64,000 nucleotides of DNA from an uncultured Flavobacteriaceae bacterium (GCA_947488435.1 CANKZG010000001.1:248001-312000); one strand, 5' to 3'. Counted from the stretch's first letter, positions 51,391 through 61,550 are shown. Notes: a model not told the origin generated them from the letters alone. Numbers and translations: made by a program.

Positions 51391-54300
51391 ATGAAAAAAA
51401 ATATTCTTTATATAGTTCTTCTCATTGTTTCGTTTAGTTGTTCTCGAAATGGAGGGGAATTATTCTCTAACCCTAAGCCTGAAGATACGGGTTTGACATT
51501 CGCTAATACTTTGGATGAAGGTGATGATCTAAATATACTAGACTACCTCTATTTTTATAACGGAGGAGGAATTGCTATTGGTGATATCAACAATGATGGA
51601 TGGGCCGATATTTACCTATCCGGAAATCAAGTCAAAAACAAATTATATCTAAATAAAGGTGACCTCACATTTGAAGACATTACTGCTTCAGCAGGTGTTG
51701 AGGGCTCCAGCTCTTGGAACACTGGAGCGGTAATGGGTGATGTGAATGGTGACGGTTTATTGGATATTTACGTGTGCGCTGTAGTAGGACTCAATGGCTT
51801 TGAAGGCCATAATGAACTTTTTATCAATAATGGCGATACAACTTTCACGGAGCAAAGTGCGCAGTATGGTTTGGATCTTGACACCTATAGTAGTTCTGCT
51901 GCTTTTCTGGATTTTGATTTGGATGGAGATCTAGATATTTATTTATTAAATCATGCTATCCATACCCAAGAATCTTTTGGAAGGGTAGACTTAAGGAAGA
52001 AGCGAAATTATGAAACCGGAGATCGACTGCTACGAAATGATGGCAACAAATTTACGGACGTTAGCGAGGCTGCAGGGATCTATGGAGGTATAAACGGATA
52101 TGGGCTTGGTGTCGCTGTTGCGGATTTTAATCAAGATGGGTATCCTGATATTTACGTAGGGAATGATTTTCATGAGGATGATTACTACTATTTGAATAAT
52201 GGAGACGGAACATTTAATGAGAGTTTACGGGACTATTTCGGACATACAACTCGTTTTTCTATGGGGAATGATGTTACCGATATCAATCATGATGGGCTTC
52301 CTGATATTTTATCATTAGATATGCTTCCCGAAGATGAAGTCGCCCTAAAGTCCTCTGAGGGTGATGAAAATATTCAAACTTTAAATTTACGCACCCAACG
52401 CTTTGGCTATCATTATCAATTTACACGCAATATGCTCCATGTAAATCAACCCAACGGTCAATTCATAGAAACAGGACTCTATAGTGGCATTGCCGCAACC
52501 GATTGGAGTTGGAGCGCATTATTTGCAGACTACGATCAAGATGGAGAACAAGATGTTTTTATTTCTAACGGTATTCCAAGGCGTCCTAACGATCTTGATT
52601 TTATAAAATTTACTTCTAATGAACAAATTAAAAAGAAAATTAACAATACCAAGTTGGTTGATCAACAGGCATTAGATCTCATGCCTTCGGGAGCTATTCA
52701 AAATTATGTGTTTCAAGGTTCAGATAGTTTGCAGTTTAAAGATCGGTCTGCCGAATGGATCGCTAATGAACGATTGATCTCCGGCGCTACAGCAATGGGG
52801 GATTTGGATAATGATGGAGATCTTGATATCATAACAAATAATATCAACGCACCAGCTACACTTTATCTTAATCGAACAAATGAAAAAAGCAACTTCTTAA
52901 AGTTGAAATTCAGCTATACTAATGGAAACCCTTTTGGTATTGGAACTAAAGTGTATTCGTATCACCAAGGGAAACTTCAATTTAAAGAATTATATACGGT
53001 TAGAGGTTTTCAAGCATCTTCGGAGCCTTTATTACATTTTGGATATGGCACTGCATCACTTGTAGATTCTTTAAAAATAGTATGGCCCGATAATACTGTG
53101 CAAGTATTAAAAGATATTTCGGTAAATCAATCCTTACAGCTAAAACCCGAAAACACAAAAATGCATACTTACCCCTCAAAAAGACCTTTAAAAAAGCTAT
53201 TTTTTGAGAAAGTTAGCGCCAATTTAGGAATTTCCTTCACTCATGAGGAGGATCGGTTTGTTGATTTCAATCGTCAAAAACTCATCCCCTATCAAATTTC
53301 AGATAGAGGCCCAGCAACTGCAATAGGAGATTTAAACAATGATGGGAAAGATGATATTTTCTTTGGAGGATCTAATCGCAATCCTTCCAAAATATTTGTA
53401 CAACAAGATTCACTTTTTGCAGAATTAAAAATACCATCAATTGCCAACGATTCCATTAAAGAAGATGTAAGTGCTAACATTGCAGATTTTAATAGTGATG
53501 GTATTGCGGATTTATTTGTTGGTGTGGGTGGCGGAAATTATGGTGGTACTTCCAAGCAAATTTCGGACAATCTTTATGTAAACACTTCCAGTTCTTTTCA
53601 ACCGAAAGCCTTGCCTCCCTATTTCCAAAATACTGCGGTTAGTCTTCCTTACGACATCGATGCAGATGGAGACATAGATCTTTTTATAGGCAGCAACGGT
53701 GTATCGTCCGATTTTGGAAAAATCCCTAATTCCTACGTGCTAAAAAACGAGAATGGAGAATTCAAAATTGAGGAGAATCCCGAACTGATTAATGCAGGAA
53801 TGATAACTGATGGTTTATGGACAGATTTTGATCAAGATGGCACTAAAGATTTAATCGTTGTTGGAGAATGGATGTCTCCCAAATTTTTTAAAAATGCCAA
53901 TGGGGTTCTTGAAGAACAAACATTGCTAACTCAAAATATTAATGGACTTTGGCAAAGTATCGCTCCCTTTGACATTGATCATGACGGGGATTTGGATTAT
54001 ATTTTAGGGAATTGGGGAAGTAATTCCAAATTCAAAGCTACTTCAAAAACTCCTCTTAAAATGTACTATGGGGATTTTGATGCCAACGGTGTTACAGAAA
54101 CGGTATTAGCTCAAGAAAAAAATGGAACGTATTATCCAATCAATAATTTAGATGAACTTTCGGAACAATTGATAAGTCTTCGCAAAAAATTTACCAACTA
54201 CAAAGATTTTGCGGGAAAATCCATAACCGAAATCTGGGATAAAGCTACCTTATCTAAAACTACTGTGCTCGAGGTAACTACATTAGAATCTGGATATTTA

Positions 54301-54642
54301 CAAAATAACAACGGTAAATTTAAATTTGTTCCATTTTCAAGAGCTTTACAAATGGCACCAATTACAAGCTTGCTGACCTACGATTTTGATGGTAACGGCA
54401 CTACCGAAGTTTTAGCCGCCGGTAACTATTTTGGCGTGCAACCCTACCATGGGCGCTTCGATACTTTTTCGGGAGCTATAATAAAAGCTGAAAATGATGT
54501 AATTTTAGGGCCTGAAACAGGCTTAGAAATTTATCAAAAGTCAGTCCGACATTTAAATGTTTTTCATTTAAATAAGCAACCTTACCTTTTAGTCACCATC
54601 AATAATGATGCAGCACAGGTATACAAATTAATACGACAATAG
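51391..54642 (+). CDS. Large VCBS/FG-GAP lipoprotein with internal ASPIC/UnbV domain (third copy)
   Basis: A 1083-residue protein of the same architecture. The ATG at 51391 is chosen because it gives the lipoprotein signal LLIVSFSC (Cys ~17) and a 4-base gap to the previous stop; an in-frame start at 51301 would add 30 residues inside the previous gene. Repeats include DINNDGWADIYLS, DVNGDGLLDIYVC, DFDLDGDLDIYLL and DIDADGDIDLFIG, with SLKIVWPDNTVQVLKDISV as the ASPIC/UnbV-like part. The haloperoxidase-like gene follows after 12 bases, in the same direction. Confidence 0.86.
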   Translation: MKKNILYIVLLIVSFSCSRNGGELFSNPKPEDTGLTFANTLDEGDDLNILDYLYFYNGGGIAIGDINNDGWADIYLSGNQVKNKLYLNKGDLTFEDITASAGVEGSSSWNTGAVMGDVNGDGLLDIYVCAVVGLNGFEGHNELFINNGDTTFTEQSAQYGLDLDTYSSSAAFLDFDLDGDLDIYLLNHAIHTQESFGRVDLRKKRNYETGDRLLRNDGNKFTDVSEAAGIYGGINGYGLGVAVADFNQDGYPDIYVGNDFHEDDYYYLNNGDGTFNESLRDYFGHTTRFSMGNDVTDINHDGLPDILSLDMLPEDEVALKSSEGDENIQTLNLRTQRFGYHYQFTRNMLHVNQPNGQFIETGLYSGIAATDWSWSALFADYDQDGEQDVFISNGIPRRPNDLDFIKFTSNEQIKKKINNTKLVDQQALDLMPSGAIQNYVFQGSDSLQFKDRSAEWIANERLISGATAMGDLDNDGDLDIITNNINAPATLYLNRTNEKSNFLKLKFSYTNGNPFGIGTKVYSYHQGKLQFKELYTVRGFQASSEPLLHFGYGTASLVDSLKIVWPDNTVQVLKDISVNQSLQLKPENTKMHTYPSKRPLKKLFFEKVSANLGISFTHEEDRFVDFNRQKLIPYQISDRGPATAIGDLNNDGKDDIFFGGSNRNPSKIFVQQDSLFAELKIPSIANDSIKEDVSANIADFNSDGIADLFVGVGGGNYGGTSKQISDNLYVNTSSSFQPKALPPYFQNTAVSLPYDIDADGDIDLFIGSNGVSSDFGKIPNSYVLKNENGEFKIEENPELINAGMITDGLWTDFDQDGTKDLIVVGEWMSPKFFKNANGVLEEQTLLTQNINGLWQSIAPFDIDHDGDLDYILGNWGSNSKFKATSKTPLKMYYGDFDANGVTETVLAQEKNGTYYPINNLDELSEQLISLRKKFTNYKDFAGKSITEIWDKATLSKTTVLEVTTLESGYLQNNNGKFKFVPFSRALQMAPITSLLTYDFDGNGTTEVLAAGNYFGVQPYHGRFDTFSGAIIKAENDVILGPETGLEIYQKSVRHLNVFHLNKQPYLLVTINNDAAQVYKLIRQ

Positions 54643-54654
54643 AATTTAAGTATA

Positions 54655-56007
54655 ATGATAAAGAAAGAAATAGGTGTACTCTTGATAGTACTTACGCTTT
54701 TCTCCTGTAATCAAAGAGAAGCACAGCCCATAGTAATCAGCCCTGAAGATTATCACAACTCCGTAGATAAAATAACGGAAATTATGATTCACGATATTTT
54801 TTCTCCTCCTGTTGCGAGTAGAATTTTTGCCTATCCCAACATTGCTGCTTATGAAATAATAGCTCAAAACAACCCCTCTTATGTTTCTTTAGCGACCCAA
54901 TTGACGGATTTTACTGAAATTCCTCAACCGGATGCTTCTTTACCTATCAATTACACCTTGGCAGCACTGATTGCTCATATGGATTTAGGGAAAAAACTGA
55001 TTTTTTCGGAACAAGACATCGAAGTATATCAAGACAGTTTATATACGCGTTGGAACGCCCAAAACGCTCCTGAATTTAGAGCATCCAAGGATTATGGACT
55101 TCAAGTCGCAAATCACGTCGCTGAATGGATGAATGCAGATAATTACAATCAAACCCGTACGATGCCAAAATTTACGGTTGATACTAAAGATCCTTCCAGG
55201 TGGCAGCCCACCCCTCCAGCGTATATGCCCGGGATAGAACCTCATTGGAACAAAATACGTCCATTTGTAATTGACTCAGCGGCACAGTTTAAACCGGCTC
55301 CTCCTCCAGCGTTTTCTATGGAAAAAGGATCTGATTTTCACAAAGAACTGCTGGAAGTATATGACATAAGCATAGAAATCACTAAAAAAGGAGATAGCTC
55401 TGAAGAAGTTGCAATTGCTCAATTTTGGGACTGTAATCCGTATGTTTCCGTAACACGCGGTCATCTGATGTTCGCAACAAAAAAAATAACTCCTGGTGCC
55501 CATTGGATTGGTATTACAAAAATTGCCTGTAGGAAAACAAATAGTGATTTTGACAAGACCGTTTTTGCCTATACTAAAACTTCTATAGCCATAGCAGATG
55601 CTTTTATAAGTTGTTGGGATGAAAAATATAGAAGTAATCTCATTCGTCCTGAGACACTAATTAATCAATATATAGATGAGGATTGGAAGCCCGTATTGCA
55701 AACGCCTCCTTTTCCTGAATATACTAGTGGACACAGTGTAGTATCCGGAGCGGCATCGGTTGCTTTAACCGATATTTTTGGAGATAATTTTTCTTTTGAT
55801 GATGATACTGAAGTGGCTTATGACTTACCTATTCGAAGTTTCTCTTCCTTTACACAAGCTGCAGATGAAGCTGCAATAAGTAGAATGTATGGTGGTATTC
55901 ATTATCGTGCTGCAGTAGATATTGGCGTAAAGCAAGGTAGAGATTTAGGCAAATTTGTTGTTGCAAATCTTAAAATGAAAACAGAAGAGACATTAGCCTC
56001 AAACTAA
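54655..56007 (+). CDS. Vanadium-haloperoxidase / PAP2-like lipoprotein
   Basis: A 450-residue lipoprotein (LTLFSC, Cys18) of the PAP2/vanadium-dependent haloperoxidase superfamily. The phosphate- or vanadate-binding signature is present: Lys324 and Arg331 in KYRSNLIRP (K-x6-RP), TSGH (357-360) with His360, and SRMYGGIHYR (409-418) with His416 and Arg418. Members act as phosphatases or oxidise halides with H2O2. The conserved Phe, Trp or second His that helps predict halogenation cannot be judged from sequence alone. It follows the tandem VCBS lipoproteins by 12 bases, a recurrent partnership in marine Bacteroidota in my experience, of unknown meaning. Confidence 0.87.
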   Translation: MIKKEIGVLLIVLTLFSCNQREAQPIVISPEDYHNSVDKITEIMIHDIFSPPVASRIFAYPNIAAYEIIAQNNPSYVSLATQLTDFTEIPQPDASLPINYTLAALIAHMDLGKKLIFSEQDIEVYQDSLYTRWNAQNAPEFRASKDYGLQVANHVAEWMNADNYNQTRTMPKFTVDTKDPSRWQPTPPAYMPGIEPHWNKIRPFVIDSAAQFKPAPPPAFSMEKGSDFHKELLEVYDISIEITKKGDSSEEVAIAQFWDCNPYVSVTRGHLMFATKKITPGAHWIGITKIACRKTNSDFDKTVFAYTKTSIAIADAFISCWDEKYRSNLIRPETLINQYIDEDWKPVLQTPPFPEYTSGHSVVSGAASVALTDIFGDNFSFDDDTEVAYDLPIRSFSSFTQAADEAAISRMYGGIHYRAAVDIGVKQGRDLGKFVVANLKMKTEETLASN

Positions 56008-56013
56008 CAAGCC

Positions 56014-56916
56014 ATGAAAAAAAAAGTTAGCCTTCTAATAGGAGTAGTACTTCTTATTGGATTGATCTGGTATTTATTTATTAAAGATTATGATTATCAG
56101 GTAAACTTTAAGGTTGCGACCGATATAGGCACTACAAATCAAACTATTAAAGCTTGGGATATAAGTCTAAAAAATTCGGAGATACTCGAAAAAAATGGAC
56201 TAGAAAAAGTCGTGCAAAAAATTCAGTCGGGAGATTCCATCATTATCTACACTTGGAAAATCACTAAAATTAATGATTCAACATCTCAAGTGAAAGTTTT
56301 TGTAAAAGATCAAAATCACAGTCTAAAAAATAAAATTCTCATTCCTTTTTCCGATACTTCTTTCGAAAAAGAAACTCGAAAAAAATTGTTGACTTTTAAC
56401 GAAGTACTGCATAAACATTTAAACAGTATTCGTGTTAAAATTATTGGAATGGATGAATTAAGGTCTAGTTTTTGTGCTTATATCTCCCTAAAAGGCGTGC
56501 AAACCGAAAAAGCAAAAGGTATGATGGCTAACTATCCTGCGCTTACTAGTATTATTGGAAAAAATAACATCAAATTAAGTGGTATTCCTTTCCTAGAAAT
56601 AACACGTTGGAACAAGGAAAACGACAGCATTTATTATAACTTTTGCATGCCCATTAAGAAAACAGATAGTTTGGTTGATGATCCAGCAATTAAGTATAAG
56701 AATTTCGTTGGAAGAAAGGCAATTAAGGCAATATATAATGGAAATTATATAACTTCGGATAGAGCTTGGTATGCGCTTTTGAATTACGCACAACAAAAGG
56801 AAATAGCGGTTGAAGAAAAGCCTGTAGAAATCTTTTTAGACAATCCAGAAATGGGAGGTAACGAATTGGATTGGAGGGCTGAAATTTACCTCCCTTTAAA
56901 AGATAAAGATGAATAA
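56014..56916 (+). CDS. Membrane-anchored protein with C-terminal GyrI-like effector-binding domain
   Basis: A 300-residue protein with one N-terminal helix (residues ~5-22). The C-terminal ~150 residues, with AWYALLNYAQQKEIAVEEKP and ELDWRAEIYLPL at the end, fit the GyrI-like / AraC effector-binding fold. The N-terminal part after the anchor may be an SRPBCC-like barrel, as in related flavobacterial proteins, but this is less sure. It starts 6 bases after the haloperoxidase-like gene and its end overlaps the next gene by 8 bases. The ligand is unknown. Confidence 0.7.
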   Translation: MKKKVSLLIGVVLLIGLIWYLFIKDYDYQVNFKVATDIGTTNQTIKAWDISLKNSEILEKNGLEKVVQKIQSGDSIIIYTWKITKINDSTSQVKVFVKDQNHSLKNKILIPFSDTSFEKETRKKLLTFNEVLHKHLNSIRVKIIGMDELRSSFCAYISLKGVQTEKAKGMMANYPALTSIIGKNNIKLSGIPFLEITRWNKENDSIYYNFCMPIKKTDSLVDDPAIKYKNFVGRKAIKAIYNGNYITSDRAWYALLNYAQQKEIAVEEKPVEIFLDNPEMGGNELDWRAEIYLPLKDKDE

Positions 56917-57760
56917 AAGTGTTTTAGTAATCCTGCTAAGTTTGGTTTGTAGTTGTTCTAATTACGGACAACTAACTTTTGTAACAAAGCTTCCAAAGAA
57001 GCTGAATGAAAATTCGGGAATGGTATACACTGCCGCTTCTAATTTATGGTTTATAGAAGATAGCGGTAATGCTGACAATATATATCAAGTTGACTTAAAG
57101 GGGAACTTATTAAAAAAACTAGAGATTAAAGGAGGTAAAAATAAAGATTGGGAAGATCTTACACAGGATGAAAATGGCAATGTCTATATTGGTGACTTTG
57201 GTAACAACAGGAACGATAGACAAGATTTAGTGATTTACAAAATTCCCAACCCTGATTTGGAAAAAGGGCAGGAAATAAAGGCAGAAAAAATCAAGTTTTC
57301 CTATCCCGAACAACAAAAATTTCCTCCTAAAAAGAATGGACTGCTTTATGATGCAGAAGCTTTCTTTCATGCCAATGATTCGTTATACATAATTACACGC
57401 AATCGCAGTCATCCTTTTAGTGGAAAGGCATTGGTATATAAATTACCTGCTAAAAAAGGCACTTACAAAGCTACGTTGGTAGATACCCTAACCCTTTGTG
57501 ACGATAGAAAAAAGTGCCAAGTTACCTCAGCTACTATTGCCCCAGATAAAAAAACGGTAATCCTTTTAGGGTATGGCAATTTATGGATATTTAGAGATTT
57601 TAAAGGATCCGATTTCACCAAAGGAAAAATGCAAACCATTGATTTAGAAACATCTTCACAATTAGAGTCAATTATTTTCAAAACCAAAGACACCCTATTG
57701 CTATCTGACGAACAAACAAAAATCTATGGTAGGAATTTGTATTCCTATACCTTAGATTAA
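56909..57760 (+). CDS. Exported beta-propeller-like protein (SdiA-regulated/NHL type)
   Basis: A 283-residue exported protein. The signal peptide is VILLSLVCSCSNYG, which may also be a lipobox (Cys15 or Cys17). Repeats such as NLWFIEDSGNADNIYQVD, WEDLTQDENGNVYIGDFGNN and LYIITRNRSHPFSG fit NHL- or SdiA-regulated-type propeller blades with Asp-rich loops. No catalytic residues are recognised. It overlaps the GyrI-like gene by 8 bases and is convergent with the phosphoesterase/Omp85 gene 27 bases on. Confidence 0.72.
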   Translation: MNKSVLVILLSLVCSCSNYGQLTFVTKLPKKLNENSGMVYTAASNLWFIEDSGNADNIYQVDLKGNLLKKLEIKGGKNKDWEDLTQDENGNVYIGDFGNNRNDRQDLVIYKIPNPDLEKGQEIKAEKIKFSYPEQQKFPPKKNGLLYDAEAFFHANDSLYIITRNRSHPFSGKALVYKLPAKKGTYKATLVDTLTLCDDRKKCQVTSATIAPDKKTVILLGYGNLWIFRDFKGSDFTKGKMQTIDLETSSQLESIIFKTKDTLLLSDEQTKIYGRNLYSYTLD

Positions 57761-57787
57761 AAATTATAAAATGTAGATTTTTAGTCT

Positions 57788-60700
57788 CTAAAATCCAAAA
57801 CCTAATCCAAACGCGAATCTAATTCCATCATCACTATTAAATAACCCAAACTGTGCACTAACAATATCGGATGCATTTAAGAAAAAGCCCCCACCTCCAG
57901 AAGTGTTCCAAACATTAGAATCATCTCCAGGAAACCAGATTCGTCCATAATCAAAACCTCCATAAAGTCCTAAGGTAAGCGGCAACAATCCGGTATTTCG
58001 TTTTAAAAGACTATAACGCAGGTCTGTATTCTGATAAAAAGCAGATCTTCCGGTAAACCGCTGGAAACGATACCCTCTAAGACCATTATTTCCTCCAATA
58101 CTTGCAGCTTGATAAAATTCAAAATTATTCCCCAAATTCACATGCCCTTTTAATTTTGTAGCCAACACTAATCTTCCATCGGAGCTTAAACGATAATCAA
58201 AAGAAAGGCTCGGGATAACAAACCCAAAACCTTTATTAACATCATCGGTATTGGCTTTATATCCAAAATGCAAAGAAACCGCCATTCCCAAGGTTGGATA
58301 GGCTTCATTGTCTGCGTTACTATAGGAATATTCGGCATCCACAGCTACAAAATCATCCTCATCATCTTGACCGTTTAGGATAGTATTGATAAATCTATCT
58401 TCTGTGGCTTCTACCTCAATACTTTCGTAAGAGACTCCAGTTCTAAATTTAGAGCCAAAAGCTCCATGCCATACTAAAGAAGGTGCAAAACGTATTGTTC
58501 TAATTTTAACTCGGTTAAAATCCAGTTCCAAATCATCATCAAAATTTGGTGTTTCATTTCCAAATCCAAAGAAGTTAATACTAAAATTAGGACTTGTAAA
58601 TTTAGCTGCTAACTCCAAGTTTCCTTTTCCAATTACTTCGGCAAACTCTCCTTTATAAGAAAAATCAAATCCACTTGTAGCAAAATAATAAGCCGCATTA
58701 AATGTATGCTGCTGAGTAAATGGATTTTGCTTGAATCCATTGAATGTATAAATATTGGAAAAGCCCAAAAGCACACCATCATCTGGATTAAATCCGATTT
58801 GCGGTAAAATCTGATTATTACTACTCTTGATTTTAGTGAACTGATATGTATTGGTATCGTAATCATCTTTTTTATGAATACGTCCCTTCGCGACTTCGTC
58901 GTAGGTATTCTTTTTGGACTTAAAATCATAAATATGGACATTCCTGTTATCTTTTACTTTATAGATATCATTATTTTGTCCTCCAATGAGTCGAATGGTA
59001 ATTCCATTATTTTTTCCTATTACGTCAAAAACATCATCATCATCTAAACCATAAATCCATATTTCCTTGGTATCTGTTTTATCAAAAATCCGATCAAAAA
59101 AGACCTCGGCCATTTCTCCAGACTTAATACGATTTCCAGTAACCTGTACCTTCCCATCGGCCAAAGTTTTAATTGTAAAATAATCGTCTTTATCCGTTCC
59201 AGAAACTACGGCAAACTTATTCAAAACTTTATGGTAAGCATTTGCTGTTCCAATCAAGTTTTTCTTTCGCGCCAACAAAACCGACTTAATCTTGGCAACA
59301 GTCTCATCCTGAACTTCCTCAGGAAAAGTGCTCAACGCTTGATCAATAATCTCCTCGGTAATCTGTTTCTGTAAAAAGGCTGCCTGTTTTTCCCATCCTT
59401 TACCATCCACTTCTCCCAGCAATGCTAAATCTAGGGCATAGGTTAAAGGAGATGATGTAAACCCCTTAACACTCCGTATTTCTTCGTTAAACCCCTCAAA
59501 AATAGCTAAACTAGGAACCGCTCTAGTAGCAAAGCCCATGAACGCTCCATCTCCTAAAATAGAGAATGCCTGATCTCGATCTCGTGGAACCGGTCTATAC
59601 ACAACTTTTCCAGAATCTTCTTTAAACTCTGCCCAACGCCACTGATCTACATGTCGATCCCAATCTCCAATAAGAATATCAAAAAGACGTGCTTTGGTAT
59701 AGGCTTCGGTATCAACACTATATTTTTCATCTTTTCGTAATTTCTCTATAAGATCATCGGTACTAATTAATTCATTAGAATATCCAAAACTTGCTAAATT
59801 CCCATGTCCGGAATCGGTTCTTTCTTCTATAAAATAAAGTTCATTTCCAAAGGCACTGTTGAAATCGGCCAAAGCATTTTGTTTAGGAATATAGAATAGT
59901 TTGGGGTTCGTATGATAAATTCCAGCAGCATCTGAAAGCGCTCCGATGGCTAAAGGAGCATAAGGATATGCCCCCGTATAAAAATCCTGTAAAATTTCCT
60001 CGGTAAATGTATTTTCAAAATCCCCAATAATATACTGTTCTTTAAAGGCTATGGCCTGTAAATACAGTTCTGCGCTCTTCTTGAGTGCACGCATTACAAA
60101 TTCACGTCCATCCTTATCTTTTAATCGTAGGGATTTGGATTGATGTCCCCCTCCTTTTCGTATTGGGGTTAATCCTCCATATAGCGTATCTAAGTTTACG
60201 GTTGGCGCAGTCACCTCAATTCCATAATACTTGCGATACCTATCTCCCCAAACACCTTTGAAGAAATTGCTTTTCGCAACCTCATCTTGGGTATAAATTG
60301 CCGCTTTGACAGTTTTAGGGAAATTAGGATCATAGTTATAGGTTTGCGCCTTTTTATCTGCATCCAATACATTTTCTGTAAATAAAAAGTTTTCCTTAGC
60401 CGCATCATCAACCTCAAAAAATCGCACTCTGGAAGAACCATCGGTGTATACTTCTAAGGTAGCATATCCCCTTTTACCAGTCGAAAATTTGCTTCCATTC
60501 AGAAGTCTGGAAACCCCTTTTTTTGCCCCAGATCCACTTACAATTTGCGGAGTATTCTCTTCAACAATGTACTGTAAGGTGTGTTCATGTCCCGAAGCAA
60601 CAATTACCTTTTCGGAGTATTGCGCCAACGTAATAATACGCTTTCTTAATTGTGCATATCGCTTGTTATTTACGTCTGTAGTTGAAGCTCCAGTAGTTTT

Positions 60701-61492
60701 TCTTAGGAGATTAATTAAAGATCCAATACCAGGTAGTGGAATATCACTATGAGACGATGGGAAAAACTGCTGTTTAAATGAAAACTGACCGCCATGTGGT
60801 CCATAGGTAAATAATGGATGATGCATCGCTATAATCGTAGTTTTTGAGGCATTTTTCTTAATGAGTCCCTCAAGTTCTTCAAAGAATTTTTCGCGATCCT
60901 TTATTTCGCAATCGTCATTAATAGTCGGATTCTTATCCCAATTTGCCAAGTACCATTGTGAGTCGATCGCAATAACTACAACATCATCGCTAATATCTAC
61001 CTTTTTTATAGGGCATCCATCTTCTGGAAAGAATACTTTTTTACTATCTAGTGCTTCCTCAATATATTTTTGCTCTCGTTTTACCCCTTTAACTCCATCA
61101 TTATACCAATCGTGATTTCCAGGAATAAACATCACATTTCCACTAAAACTTTCCACTGTTTTAAGTTGTGCATCCAGATGACTTTTTGCCTTGGCGTAAG
61201 CTCCATCTGGCGTATTTTTTTTGGGTAATCCTTTAGGGTAAATATTATCCCCTAAAAAAATTGCCGTACTGCTCTTCGGTGCTTCCGTTAATCTTTTTTG
61301 TAAAGCTTTTAATACGGGGTTCATTTCACCTATGGGAGAAAGACCTGCATCTCCTATCAAATAGAAAGTATGTGCTACTTCTTTTTTGTTGGGAATATCA
61401 AACGCTTTAGCATCAACAGCATACTTGGTTTTATAGGTGGCACACCCAGAAAGTAGTAAGATTAAAATAAGCGGAATGTAATATTTCTTCAT
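57788..61492 (-). CDS. Metallophosphoesterase / kinase-like / Omp85 barrel fusion lipoprotein
   Basis: A 1234-residue paralogue of the protein at 13709, with an intact phosphoesterase site. It starts with a lipoprotein signal (LLLSGC, Cys17). The phosphoesterase domain (~40-365) has GDAG (47-50), GDN (81-83), GNHDW (125-129), HHP (224-226) and GHEH (301-304). The middle block has a Gly-rich segment (LYGGLTPIRKGGG, ~437-449), FVMRALKK (465-472), GDWDRHVDQW (609-618) and DRDQAF (638-643). The C-terminal beta-barrel has the Omp85 loop motif GLRGY (1137-1141) and ends in Phe. A lipid anchor plus an Omp85 barrel is unusual. Function is unknown; surface phosphate-ester hydrolysis is one possibility. 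Confidence 0.87.
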   Translation of the reverse strand: MKKYYIPLILILLLSGCATYKTKYAVDAKAFDIPNKKEVAHTFYLIGDAGLSPIGEMNPVLKALQKRLTEAPKSSTAIFLGDNIYPKGLPKKNTPDGAYAKAKSHLDAQLKTVESFSGNVMFIPGNHDWYNDGVKGVKREQKYIEEALDSKKVFFPEDGCPIKKVDISDDVVVIAIDSQWYLANWDKNPTINDDCEIKDREKFFEELEGLIKKNASKTTIIAMHHPLFTYGPHGGQFSFKQQFFPSSHSDIPLPGIGSLINLLRKTTGASTTDVNNKRYAQLRKRIITLAQYSEKVIVASGHEHTLQYIVEENTPQIVSGSGAKKGVSRLLNGSKFSTGKRGYATLEVYTDGSSRVRFFEVDDAAKENFLFTENVLDADKKAQTYNYDPNFPKTVKAAIYTQDEVAKSNFFKGVWGDRYRKYYGIEVTAPTVNLDTLYGGLTPIRKGGGHQSKSLRLKDKDGREFVMRALKKSAELYLQAIAFKEQYIIGDFENTFTEEILQDFYTGAYPYAPLAIGALSDAAGIYHTNPKLFYIPKQNALADFNSAFGNELYFIEERTDSGHGNLASFGYSNELISTDDLIEKLRKDEKYSVDTEAYTKARLFDILIGDWDRHVDQWRWAEFKEDSGKVVYRPVPRDRDQAFSILGDGAFMGFATRAVPSLAIFEGFNEEIRSVKGFTSSPLTYALDLALLGEVDGKGWEKQAAFLQKQITEEIIDQALSTFPEEVQDETVAKIKSVLLARKKNLIGTANAYHKVLNKFAVVSGTDKDDYFTIKTLADGKVQVTGNRIKSGEMAEVFFDRIFDKTDTKEIWIYGLDDDDVFDVIGKNNGITIRLIGGQNNDIYKVKDNRNVHIYDFKSKKNTYDEVAKGRIHKKDDYDTNTYQFTKIKSSNNQILPQIGFNPDDGVLLGFSNIYTFNGFKQNPFTQQHTFNAAYYFATSGFDFSYKGEFAEVIGKGNLELAAKFTSPNFSINFFGFGNETPNFDDDLELDFNRVKIRTIRFAPSLVWHGAFGSKFRTGVSYESIEVEATEDRFINTILNGQDDEDDFVAVDAEYSYSNADNEAYPTLGMAVSLHFGYKANTDDVNKGFGFVIPSLSFDYRLSSDGRLVLATKLKGHVNLGNNFEFYQAASIGGNNGLRGYRFQRFTGRSAFYQNTDLRYSLLKRNTGLLPLTLGLYGGFDYGRIWFPGDDSNVWNTSGGGGFFLNASDIVSAQFGLFNSDDGIRFAFGLGFGF

Positions 61493-61550
61493 GGTGATAG
61501 TGTTAAAATGATAATTTTTGTAATTTGGATCACTTTTAAAATGCTAAAGT

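Noticed and set aside
57761-57787. Bidirectional terminator between convergent genes (TAAAAAT...ATTTTTA)
   Set aside because: The arms are only seven A/T pairs with no G-C pair; the stem would be too weak to call.
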